Of a DNA stretch of 5,272 bases, positions 1-5,272 are shown piece after piece. The stretch covers positions 1-5,272 of the forward strand of contig CAITZN010000168.1 of the NCBI GenBank assembly GCA_903896915.1. Reading direction: 5' to 3'. The stretch's first letter is position 1. Each line of letters starts with the position of its first letter. Source of the stretch: an uncultured bacterium. Lineage in GTDB: Bacteria > Desulfobacterota > Desulfobulbia > Desulfobulbales > Desulfobulbaceae. The position numbers were made by a program, and so were the translations under genes. Under the pieces are notes generated by a model that was not told the DNA's origin, searched no databases, and was given only the letters and a program-made list of their open reading frames with translations.

Positions 1-737
1 GGAAAAGATCGGCTGGTGAATGGCATCAAGGCCTCGTCATCCTCGAAACCCACCGGCCGGATGGAACCCGGGTCCAATGTCAACACTTCGCTCTTGCCAC
101 GCCCGTTAACCCCTTCGAGTTCAATGCCAATCACATTATTCAGCAACAATTCATGCAGCCGGTACATATAATGGGATTGACCGTTCAGGAAAAATCGCAG
201 ACGCTCCCACAATATCTCGGAAACGGGAAGGTTGTTGTAGCTGGCAAGTTCAATGTTCAGGTACAGCAATGCCTCGTCGTTCCTGGAATGTTCGGGCTCC
301 CGGAAAGCAGCGTCAACCACTTCCACCGGCCAGAAATGGACTGGCATACAGGTCTGAAAGGAACAACGGGTGCCGTCGACCGGATGTGAGAAAAGGTCTG
401 TTTTTGAACCGAGTTTGTATCCGCCTTCCGCGATGTTCTGCTTGATCGGGACAAACTGCACTATGGTCATTGAGGGAATGGGCGCCACATAATGGGGGTA
501 GACGATATTCAGTAGCGACTGGGTAATTTCTGGAAAATCATCGTCGATCTTCTTATGAATGCGACCGCTTATAAAGGCAAAGGCCTCTATCATTCGTTCG
601 ACATGTAAATCCGCCGCACGGTCCTTCTCAAGCAGGAGACGACCGGCAATCTTAGGATATTTACGGGCGAATTCTTGCCCCATCTCCCTGACATAGGTCA
701 ATTCCTGTTCATAATATTTGAGCAACGCGTCTTCCAT
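1..737 (-). CDS. tssF: T6SS baseplate subunit TssF (VasA/ImpG family), 3' end cut by the window
   Basis: TssF is a cytoplasmic wedge protein of the T6SS baseplate. It forms a complex with TssG and joins TssE and TssK around the hub, where the sheath starts to grow. The first 245 codons are present; the family is usually around 600 residues, so well over half lies beyond position 1. The start ATG (737-735) gives the usual opening MEDALLKYYEQEL, followed by EMGQEFARKYPKIAGRL at about 18-34. Strong family blocks are HVERMIEAFAFISGRIHKKI at 45-64 and FPEITQSLLNIVYPHY at 68-83, then PIPSMTIVQF at 86-95. The reading frame is open to the window edge. The gene begins 5 nt after the tssE stop with only a weak purine-rich ribosome site inside the tssE end, which suggests translational coupling. 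tssG would be expected next, outside the window. Family assignment is secure. Confidence 0.97.
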   Translation of the reverse strand, partial: MEDALLKYYEQELTYVREMGQEFARKYPKIAGRLLLEKDRAADLHVERMIEAFAFISGRIHKKIDDDFPEITQSLLNIVYPHYVAPIPSMTIVQFVPIKQNIAEGGYKLGSKTDLFSHPVDGTRCSFQTCMPVHFWPVEVVDAAFREPEHSRNDEALLYLNIELASYNNLPVSEILWERLRFFLNGQSHYMYRLHELLLNNVIGIELEGVNGRGKSEVLTLDPGSIRPVGFEDDEALMPFTSRSF

Positions 738-742
738 AATCT

Positions 743-1216
743 TTACCGGGAAATATGGTATTCGCCCCTGTTGGGGTCAAGCTGGATATCGAATGTCACT
801 GGTTCGGCAAAGGACTCAACCACCATGGTACCGGCGATGCGGAAAGATAGTACTCGTCGCTCACGGCTAGAATCGATCTGCACAACAACGTTTTTCAGAC
901 GCGGCTCGAAAAGCGCAACTGACTGAGCAATCTCCCGGCGCAGATTCTGGAGAACCATTGGATTGTTGGGATTTTCAGCCGTATAATCGCGCAGTCCGTA
1001 AGTATACAGCGAGCGAGTCAGCTCACCGTAGGCTGCGGGGGGTTCCAGGATATTTCGCCGTGTATTGAGCAGGTTCTCAAGATCACGAAGGAGCGACTTC
1101 TCGACCTGTCTCATGTTGACCCCCCTGGTATGAGGCGCCTCCGTGCTCACATCAGGCTCATCGTCGATCAACCTGTCGAGAAGGGATACCTGAATATTTT
1201 CCTGCCTATCCCTCAT
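743..1216 (-). CDS. tssE: T6SS baseplate subunit TssE (gp25-like)
   Basis: TssE is the T6SS counterpart of phage T4 gp25, a small cytoplasmic wedge protein that links the baseplate to the first sheath ring. The 157-residue length is normal. SLLDRLID at 11-18 is the typical N-terminal helix. The gp25-like core runs from about 36 to 150 and contains RDLENLLNTR at 44-53, YGLRDYT at 73-79 and FEPRL at 103-107. The Glu-Pro-Arg pattern in the last block is a family hallmark. The ATG at 1216 is favoured because an in-frame TGA lies two codons upstream (1222-1220), so the gene cannot start earlier. Its ribosome site is weak (GGTG four bases before the ATG); a better purine run, AGGAGGGG at 1250-1243, is too far away for direct use. 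The gene sits between hcp, from which a 129-nt gap with a hairpin separates it, and tssF, 5 nt downstream. Confidence 0.96.
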   Translation of the reverse strand: MRDRQENIQVSLLDRLIDDEPDVSTEAPHTRGVNMRQVEKSLLRDLENLLNTRRNILEPPAAYGELTRSLYTYGLRDYTAENPNNPMVLQNLRREIAQSVALFEPRLKNVVVQIDSSRERRVLSFRIAGTMVVESFAEPVTFDIQLDPNRGEYHISR

Positions 1217-1293
1217 CGTTCACCATTATATCTTTAATTCAGCCCCTCCTGCCTTTCCACACGAGGGTTATACCACCAACAAAATGCCGCAGT

Positions 1294-1327
1294 GCCTGGT
1301 ACGGTCAGTATACCAACCGTACCAGGC
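1294..1327 (-). other. Perfect 12-bp inverted repeat in the hcp-tssE gap; likely mRNA hairpin or leaky terminator
   Basis: The arms 1294-1305 (GCCTGGTACGGT on the plus strand) and 1316-1327 (ACCGTACCAGGC) are exact reverse complements around a 10-nt loop. In the minus-strand transcript the stem could gain three more pairs (GCA with TGC) past a 2-nt bulge. A short run of four T residues follows a few bases later, too short and too distant for a strong intrinsic terminator. It starts 19 nt after the hcp stop codon. It may partly terminate transcription, or protect the 3' end of hcp mRNA from exonucleases. The structure is seen directly; the role is inferred. Confidence 0.75.
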
Positions 1328-1345
1328 TGCATTCCGTTCCTTTTG

Positions 1346-1825
1346 TTACACCGAGTTGGCCTTAATGTCATAGTTAAAGGGAGCATTACCAGACCCAGCG
1401 CCTTTCGCATCCTGGGGAACATACACGATATTGACCTTGGCAAAATTGATCGAAAGATTCTCGGTCAACCGGTCCTCACCGCCGGAGCCACCGGTGGAAA
1501 GCGAGGTGACTATGCAGTCGCTCATCGTTATCTTGATATACTCAAGAGGATTTTCGCCAGCCTTACGCACGACCAGCACGCACTCTTTGATGTGCTTGCC
1601 AGTGGCGCAGTGAGTCATCAAAAAGGTTGAACTGAAATCAACATATTTGGTGCAGCTTACATCCTGGAAATTTGCCTTGCCAGCACCGCTGCCACCGCCC
1701 ATATGTGAAGTTCCTGAATTTGAAATTCCCCAGCTCCAGGCAAGTATATCGATTTCGTCCTTATGTGTTTTATCTCCTGACTCACCCTTAATCCCATCCA
1801 TTTTTAAAAACATGTCAACAGCCAT
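1346..1825 (-). CDS. hcp: T6SS tube protein Hcp (TssD)
   Basis: Hcp forms hexameric rings that stack into the inner T6SS tube. The tube is propelled out of the cell by sheath contraction and can carry effectors in its lumen. The 159-residue length is typical. MAVDMFLKMDGIKGES at 1-16 opens the first strand, HKDEIDILAWSWG at 21-33 is the family signature, and SGTSHMGGGSGAGK at 37-50 is the Gly-rich extended loop used in ring stacking. VRKAGENPLEYIKI at 86-99 and STGGSGGEDRLTENL at 110-124 are also highly conserved, and FNYDI at 150-154 closes the barrel. There is no C-terminal extension, so this is a structural Hcp and not an evolved effector fusion. Four cysteines (58, 73, 82, 104) are visible. 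The start is fixed by a near-perfect ribosome site, AAGGAGGA, six bases upstream. Flanking gaps of 123 and 129 nt, each with a hairpin, set it apart as its own mRNA unit. The call is secure. Confidence 0.98.
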   Translation of the reverse strand: MAVDMFLKMDGIKGESGDKTHKDEIDILAWSWGISNSGTSHMGGGSGAGKANFQDVSCTKYVDFSSTFLMTHCATGKHIKECVLVVRKAGENPLEYIKITMSDCIVTSLSTGGSGGEDRLTENLSINFAKVNIVYVPQDAKGAGSGNAPFNYDIKANSV

Positions 1826-1831
1826 TGCGAA

Positions 1832-1839
1832 TCCTCCTT
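1832..1839 (-). promoter_or_regulatory. Strong ribosome binding site of hcp
   Basis: AAGGAGGA on the minus strand is an almost complete Shine-Dalgarno match, placed six bases before the hcp ATG. It is the strongest site in the window and fits the high amount of Hcp needed to build tubes. Confidence 0.9.
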
Positions 1840-1920
1840 GGTATTATGGTTGAAAAAAACTTACCTGCCACCTCTTCCTGCTTTATTCTACATGCCCAAC
1901 ATAAGGCATATTTCTTCTCC

Positions 1921-1952
1921 GTAAACTATGGTGAAAACCAACCGCAGTTTAC
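1921..1952 (-). other. Hairpin spanning the tssC stop codon in the tssC-hcp gap
   Basis: Plus-strand arms GTAAACT (1921-1927) and AGTTTAC (1946-1952) are exact reverse complements. Inside them TGGT (1929-1932) and ACCA (1937-1940) can pair around a four-base loop, giving a two-part stem with an uneven internal loop. The tssC stop codon (1951-1949) lies in the outer arm. No T-run follows in the transcript direction, so it is not a standard terminator. A role in mRNA processing or 3'-end protection between tssC and hcp is an inference. The stem is AT-rich and modest. Confidence 0.5.
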
Positions 1953-3439
1953 TTCGCAGGTGGCGGCAGGTTAGCCACCAGCCGCAGGGAAACAGACAGC
2001 TCGTCGAGCTGAAAATGCGGCTTTAAAAAGGCAACAGCCCGGTAGGCACCTGGTTTTCCTGGAATTTCAGTGACATCGACCCGAGCTTCCCGCAAGGGAT
2101 ACTTTGCCTTCATCTCCTGGCCGGCATTATCATCCAGTAAAACGTAGTTGCTGATCCAGCGACTCAGGAAATCCTGGGCGTTCTGGGCGGTCATGAAACT
2201 ACCGATTTTATCGCGCATCATCGACTTCAGATAATGGGCAAAACGGGAAGTCGCCAGAATATACTGCAGTTGCGAGGAAAGGCGGGCGTTGGCCGTGGCG
2301 GAATCGGTGTCATACACCATGGCCTTGTTGCACGATTGGATGCTGAAGAAGGCGGCAAAGTCGGTGCCCTTGCAATGGACCAAAGGCACGAAGCCAAGAT
2401 CGGCGAATTCCTTCTCCCGCCGGTCAGTAATGGCGATTTCAGTGGGGCACTTAAGAGCAACATCTCCTTCGTCGGTCTGAAAATTGTGGACAGGCAACCC
2501 CTCCACCAGACCGCCACCCTCGACACCACGAATAGCGGCGCACCAACTGTATTTGGCAAAGGCATCGGTAATGCGGGTACCTAGAGCATAGGCAGCGTTG
2601 CCCCAGAGATAGTTATTGTGATCCTTGCCGTCAACGTCTTCCTCAAAATTGAAAGATTCGGTGGGCACATTTTTCTGTCCATAGGGCAACCGCATCAGGA
2701 TACGGGGCAAAGCCAAGGCAACGTATTTTGAATCATCGGTATCCCGAAAAGAGCGCCACTTGGCGTAATCGGCTCCCTGGAAAATCTTGGCCAGATCGCG
2801 TGGCCCCCCCAGTTCAGTGAAGCTTTCCCAGTTAAACAGTTGAGGAGCTGCTGCAGCGATAAACGGTGCATGGGCCGCCGCCGCCACTTGCGAAATTTTC
2901 TCAAGCAGAGCGATATCCTGAGGATGGTTTGAAAACTCGTAATCACCAATTAAGGTACCGTACGAAGCACCGCCAAAAGTACCGAACTCTTCTTCGTATA
3001 TCTGCTTGAAAAGGGCAGACTGATCGAACTCACTCGCCTTTTCCATGTCCTTAAGCATATCTTTTTTAGAAACGTTCAGGACTCTTATTTTCAACCGCTG
3101 ACTGGTTTCGGTCTTACTGACCAAATACTGCAGACCCCGCCATGATCCTTCAAGTTTCTGAAAAGACTCATGATGCATAACCTCGTTCAGCTGGACCGAT
3201 ATCAATTGGTCGAGCTGGCTGATCCGGGTGTTGATCATGGCCTCCATGTCTTTGGAGACGACGATAGCCCCTTCCATAATCTGACCGACAAACTCCCCAA
3301 TCAAATCTTTGGCCCAGGCTTTCTGCCCCTCGTCGCGGGCCAGCCGACCTTCATCGATTATTTGATCGAGCAAACTCTTTGACTCAGCAACGGCTTCGGT
3401 TGTCTGTGCCGCCTGGCTCTCTTGTGTGTTTTCACTCAT
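1949..3439 (-). CDS. tssC: T6SS contractile sheath large subunit TssC (VipB/EvpB family)
   Basis: TssC pairs with TssB to form the repeating unit of the cytoplasmic contractile sheath around the Hcp tube. The 496-residue length is normal. After a Gln/Thr/Glu-rich tip (1-20), LLDQIIDEGRLARDEGQK at 23-40 matches the N-terminal helix that ClpV binds in contracted sheaths. The sheath core follows: QKLEGSWRGLQYLV at 94-107, KIRVLNVSKKDM at 117-128, YEEEFGTFGGASYGTLIGDY at 148-167, and the Ala-rich segment AAAAHAPFIAAAAPQLF at 186-202. RFLRLPYG-type residues appear as RILMRLPYG at 246-254, then NYLWGNAAYAL at 276-286. The C-terminal part holds LQYILATSRFAHYLK at 391-405, PLREARVDVTEIPGKPG at 448-464 and FQLDELSVSLRLVANLP at 476-492. 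The ATG at 3439 is supported by GAGAGGG six bases upstream. The gene lies 15 nt after tssB, consistent with coupled, near-equal synthesis. No domain is missing. Confidence 0.98.
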   Translation of the reverse strand: MSENTQESQAAQTTEAVAESKSLLDQIIDEGRLARDEGQKAWAKDLIGEFVGQIMEGAIVVSKDMEAMINTRISQLDQLISVQLNEVMHHESFQKLEGSWRGLQYLVSKTETSQRLKIRVLNVSKKDMLKDMEKASEFDQSALFKQIYEEEFGTFGGASYGTLIGDYEFSNHPQDIALLEKISQVAAAAHAPFIAAAAPQLFNWESFTELGGPRDLAKIFQGADYAKWRSFRDTDDSKYVALALPRILMRLPYGQKNVPTESFNFEEDVDGKDHNNYLWGNAAYALGTRITDAFAKYSWCAAIRGVEGGGLVEGLPVHNFQTDEGDVALKCPTEIAITDRREKEFADLGFVPLVHCKGTDFAAFFSIQSCNKAMVYDTDSATANARLSSQLQYILATSRFAHYLKSMMRDKIGSFMTAQNAQDFLSRWISNYVLLDDNAGQEMKAKYPLREARVDVTEIPGKPGAYRAVAFLKPHFQLDELSVSLRLVANLPPPAK

Positions 3440-3445
3440 TTGCTA

Positions 3446-3452
3446 CCCTCTC
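3446..3452 (-). promoter_or_regulatory. Ribosome binding site of tssC
   Basis: GAGAGGG lies six bases before the tssC ATG, within the 15-nt tssB-tssC gap. It is a moderate Shine-Dalgarno match and supports the chosen start. Confidence 0.7.
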
Positions 3453-3454
3453 TG

Positions 3455-3979
3455 TTATTCTTTTTTATCAGCGGCTACAGACTCGACACCAGCTTCTTTG
3501 CCTAATTTCTCAAGCGCTTCCGTGCTGTTGATAACATCTTTCAACAACTCCTCGAGTTTATCGTTGCCATCCAGTTTATTAAGTAAATCGGAGAGTTTCC
3601 TTCTGGCTTCTGCAAGCTTACGTAACGGTGCAACTTGCGCAACGACTCGTTCCGGATGAAAATCGTCAAGCGAATTAAAACGCAACTCAACGCCTAGCTT
3701 GGAATCGTCATCCGTGAGTTTGTTATCGACTCTATAGGCCAATCTCGGTTTCATCCCGGCGAGGACGGTGTTAAAGTTGTCGCGATCAATCTCGATAAAC
3801 TTTCTTTCTTTCAATTTCGGCAACGGTTCGGCTGGATTACCCGACAAGTCGCCCAGAACTCCTACAACAAAGGGAATCTCTTTCATCTGGATAGCATCAC
3901 CGATCTCAACATCATAGGTGATCTGCACTCGAGGAGCCCTTACCCTGTCCAGGGTATGCTGCAAACTTTCTTTCGCCAT
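3455..3979 (-). CDS. tssB: T6SS contractile sheath small subunit TssB (VipA family)
   Basis: TssB is the small sheath subunit. It interlaces with TssC to form the helical sheath that contracts to fire the Hcp tube. The 174-residue length is typical. RAPRVQITYDVE at 14-25 and IPFVVGVLGDLSG at 35-47 are the standard N-terminal blocks. FIEIDRDNFNTVLAGMKPRL at 61-80 and FNSLDDFHPERVVAQVAPLR at 101-120 follow, and LAEARRKLSDLLNKL at 122-136 is the conserved helix. The remaining tail to 174 is rich in Lys, Glu and Leu, looks helical, and ends in a charged AADKKE tip. The ATG at 3979 is fixed by AGGAGGA six bases upstream. tssA lies 76 nt upstream across a hairpin-bearing gap, and tssC starts 15 nt downstream. 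Nothing is truncated or unusual. Confidence 0.98.
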   Translation of the reverse strand: MAKESLQHTLDRVRAPRVQITYDVEIGDAIQMKEIPFVVGVLGDLSGNPAEPLPKLKERKFIEIDRDNFNTVLAGMKPRLAYRVDNKLTDDDSKLGVELRFNSLDDFHPERVVAQVAPLRKLAEARRKLSDLLNKLDGNDKLEELLKDVINSTEALEKLGKEAGVESVAADKKE

Positions 3980-3985
3980 CTATCG

Positions 3986-3992
3986 TCCTCCT
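3986..3992 (-). promoter_or_regulatory. Strong ribosome binding site of tssB
   Basis: AGGAGGA lies six bases before the tssB ATG, a strong Shine-Dalgarno match. It lies 14 nt downstream of the base of the tssA-tssB hairpin, so the site itself should stay single-stranded and accessible. Confidence 0.88.
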
Positions 3993-4006
3993 GTTGAAGT
4001 AAAAGT

Positions 4007-4038
4007 ATCTCGTTTTAACAACGGTTAGCAAACGAGAT
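4007..4038 (-). other. Strong two-part hairpin in the tssA-tssB gap
   Basis: Plus-strand arms ATCTCGTTT (4007-4015) and AAACGAGAT (4030-4038) are perfect 9-bp reverse complements. In the minus-strand transcript, TAAC and GTTA inside the loop can also pair around a CGTT tetraloop, leaving only a 2-nt GC bulge. Twenty-six of the 32 bases can therefore pair. The following bases (ACTTTTACTT) have only a short T-run, so a full intrinsic terminator is unlikely; a leaky terminator or an RNA processing and stability element between tssA and the sheath genes is more plausible. The fold is seen directly; the function is inferred. Confidence 0.7.
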
Positions 4039-4055
4039 GATCTTTGCCATTTTGA

Positions 4056-5272
4056 TTAACGGTTATATTTCATTGCCTTGGTAATATCTGTCGTGCAAAT
4101 TTTCTTCAATATATCCAGCGCTCGGTAACGATCTTCATCAGGAGCCCCATCAACGATCAGGCAGCGATACAGAATATCCAGCACCTCTGCAATCCAGATG
4201 GGAGACTCCCAGCGCCCTAACTGCAACTCCTCCATTTGAGCAAAAAGCTGCTCAGCGACTGGACGGGCAAGGTCCGCACGGTTCGCTTGGAGGCAAAGCT
4301 TGGCAATCAGAATGTGGTAGTTTGCTCGCTCACGCGTTGACTGGGCGCTACAAGCCGCACCAAGCAGCAACTCAACGGCAGCATCGATACCGGATTTTTT
4401 TAATTTCGCCTGCGCCTCCTGCCAACGGACCTCCTCCAGGCCGCCTGAACCTAGCAGTCTGTTGACGCCTGCTGCTCCTGCTATTTGAAGGGACGGCCCC
4501 ATGCTCGCCTGCTGATGAGGTGTATCAAGCCCTCCCCCTCCTGAGGATGGTCCTGCTTCCGAAAACTCATTGTCGCCAGCTTCTGCCTGACCCTGGAGTT
4601 CCTCTTCCGGATCAGGTTCTAGCCGTCTTTTTTCCTTCAAAAATTTATTTACCTGGTTGGCACAGTCCTCGAGAACAGCTTTCAAGTCAGAGATTCTCGG
4701 GGCTTCATTACCAAATTTTTCATCAGCAATTTCGTCAAGCCGTTGAAACTTATCCAGGCACGACTGCACCAACAGCATAAGTTGTTCATAGAAATCACGG
4801 CTTGAATTAAACACGGCCGAATCAAATTCCTCGGCAGTCAGCTTGCCTTCCGCAAGCAACTGATCTCGTGTCTCTTTCTTATTGTAATCAACACTACCCC
4901 ATTGATCTAAGGTGTCCGCTTCCTTGCCCACTTTTACTGATTCTTGCCATTGAAACCACGAGTAACCGGGACTCACTCGTGTATCTGTTAAGGGAATCTC
5001 CTTTAACAACGGAGAAAGCTTATCGTTGACAAACTCAAAAGGGCCACAGCGATAATCCAGATCACCTTCATCAACCTCTGGGTAGACATGCTCCCAAAAA
5101 TGTTCCAAAAATCCGATGAGGATGGAGAGACCTGTTTCTGCACCTTTAAATCCCTCCGTCCTGATCAAGGCCTCCATGAGCCAGGCCGCGATTTGCAGAT
5201 CCTTTGTCTGCGTCGACAATGCCTCAGTTGAAAGCGAAATAACTTTATCCCAATCGGCGGTTTTTAATTCCC
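4056..5272 (-). CDS. tssA: T6SS assembly protein TssA (ImpA N-terminal and VasJ-like domains), 5' end cut by the window
   Basis: TssA proteins act in T6SS assembly, from baseplate priming to tube and sheath growth, often staying at the distal end of the tail. The frame is open to the window edge and 404 residues are present. The apparent TTG start at 5219 is internal: 17 codons upstream of it already encode family sequence including ADWDKVISLSTEAL, so the real start lies beyond 5272. In-window residues 5 to about 110 form the ImpA-type N-terminal domain (LQIAAWLMEALIRTEGF at about 25-41, FLEHFWEHVYPEVDEGDLDY at about 54-73). A helical middle region contains FGNEAPRISDLKAVLEDC at about 186-203. 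A linker at about 218-279 is rich in Glu, Gly, Ser and Ala. The C-terminal part, from about 280, is VasJ-like (RERANYHILIAKLCLQANR at about 313-331, LGRWESPIWIAEVLDILYRC at about 351-370). tssB follows after 76 nt. The VasJ label comes from motif memory, not a profile search. Confidence 0.95.
   Translation of the reverse strand, partial: ELKTADWDKVISLSTEALSTQTKDLQIAAWLMEALIRTEGFKGAETGLSILIGFLEHFWEHVYPEVDEGDLDYRCGPFEFVNDKLSPLLKEIPLTDTRVSPGYSWFQWQESVKVGKEADTLDQWGSVDYNKKETRDQLLAEGKLTAEEFDSAVFNSSRDFYEQLMLLVQSCLDKFQRLDEIADEKFGNEAPRISDLKAVLEDCANQVNKFLKEKRRLEPDPEEELQGQAEAGDNEFSEAGPSSGGGGLDTPHQQASMGPSLQIAGAAGVNRLLGSGGLEEVRWQEAQAKLKKSGIDAAVELLLGAACSAQSTRERANYHILIAKLCLQANRADLARPVAEQLFAQMEELQLGRWESPIWIAEVLDILYRCLIVDGAPDEDRYRALDILKKICTTDITKAMKYNR

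Noticed and set aside
1234..1443. 69-residue minus-strand reading frame across the hcp end and the hcp-tssE gap
   Set aside because: It overlaps the conserved 3' end of hcp in another frame, runs through the 12-bp inverted repeat, has no ribosome site at its start and resembles no family I know.
1292..1630. 112-residue plus-strand reading frame opposite hcp
   Set aside because: It is antisense to a highly conserved gene, starts inside the hairpin, lacks a ribosome site and has no recognisable motifs.
1852..1870. Possible sigma-54 promoter before hcp (TGGCAGG followed by a T-run on the minus strand)
   Set aside because: The -24 half (TGGCA) fits, but the -12 position reads TTTT instead of TTGC, lacking the essential GC. 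Sigma-54 control of hcp is known in other bacteria, which made this tempting, but the site as read is incomplete.
1843..1876. Sigma-70-like promoter before hcp (CATAAT as -10, GTGGCA as -35, 17-bp spacing)
   Set aside because: The -10 matches five of six bases but the -35 only four of six, and the start point would fall almost on the ribosome site. AT-rich gaps yield such matches by chance; not strong enough to annotate.
1892..1909. Short inverted repeat ATGCC/GGCAT in the tssC-hcp gap
   Set aside because: Only five pairs around an 8-nt loop; expected by chance and not followed by a T-run.
2234..2584. 116-residue plus-strand and 112-residue minus-strand frames inside tssC
   Set aside because: Both are out-of-frame shadows of the conserved sheath gene, with no ribosome site and no independent family signature.
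1..5272. Hidden effector, immunity gene, mobile element or undescribed system within the block
   Set aside because: Every stretch over 130 nt is covered by a recognised T6SS structural gene, Hcp and TssC have no extra domains, and no insertion-sequence ends or duplicated target sites were seen.

Overview
This window is a block of structural genes from a type VI secretion system (T6SS). All genes lie on the minus strand, so transcription runs from high to low coordinates: tssA, tssB, tssC, hcp (tssD), tssE, tssF. Every call rests on family motifs readable in the translations. Both end genes are cut by the window: tssA lacks its 5' end and tssF its 3' end. The gene order, co-orientation and short gaps indicate one operon, a standard arrangement for proteobacterial T6SS clusters. 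Base composition looks near half G+C by eye. The protein sequences suggest a Gram-negative proteobacterium, but nothing here fixes the class or genus.

Layout, in transcription order. tssA (5272 to 4056, partial) encodes the assembly/cap protein, with an ImpA-type N-terminal region, a Gly/Ser/Glu-rich linker and a VasJ-like C-terminal domain. A 76-nt gap with a strong hairpin follows. tssB (3979 to 3455) and tssC (3439 to 1949) encode the two contractile sheath subunits and are 15 nt apart. A 123-nt gap follows, with a hairpin over the tssC stop codon and a strong ribosome binding site for hcp. hcp (1825 to 1346) encodes the inner tube protein. A 129-nt gap holds a perfect 12-bp inverted repeat. 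tssE (1216 to 743) and tssF (737 to off the edge) encode baseplate proteins and are 5 nt apart.

How they work together, from established T6SS biology: TssE and TssF, with TssG and TssK (not in this window), form baseplate wedges under the tail. TssA primes and guides tail growth. Hcp rings stack into a tube, and TssB/TssC polymerise around it as a sheath whose contraction ejects the tube. TssC keeps the N-terminal helix that ClpV uses to recycle contracted sheaths, so a clpV gene is expected elsewhere in the cluster. No VgrG, PAAR protein, effector, immunity protein or membrane-complex gene is visible here.

The less routine content lies in the gaps. Each of the three wide gaps carries an inverted repeat that would fold in the mRNA, and these bracket the tssBC pair and hcp, whose products are needed in most copies. 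Strong Shine-Dalgarno sequences precede tssB and hcp, while tssE and tssF have weak ones. This suggests that protein ratios are set after transcription. I found no mobile element, CRISPR array, tRNA, rRNA or novel defence system.
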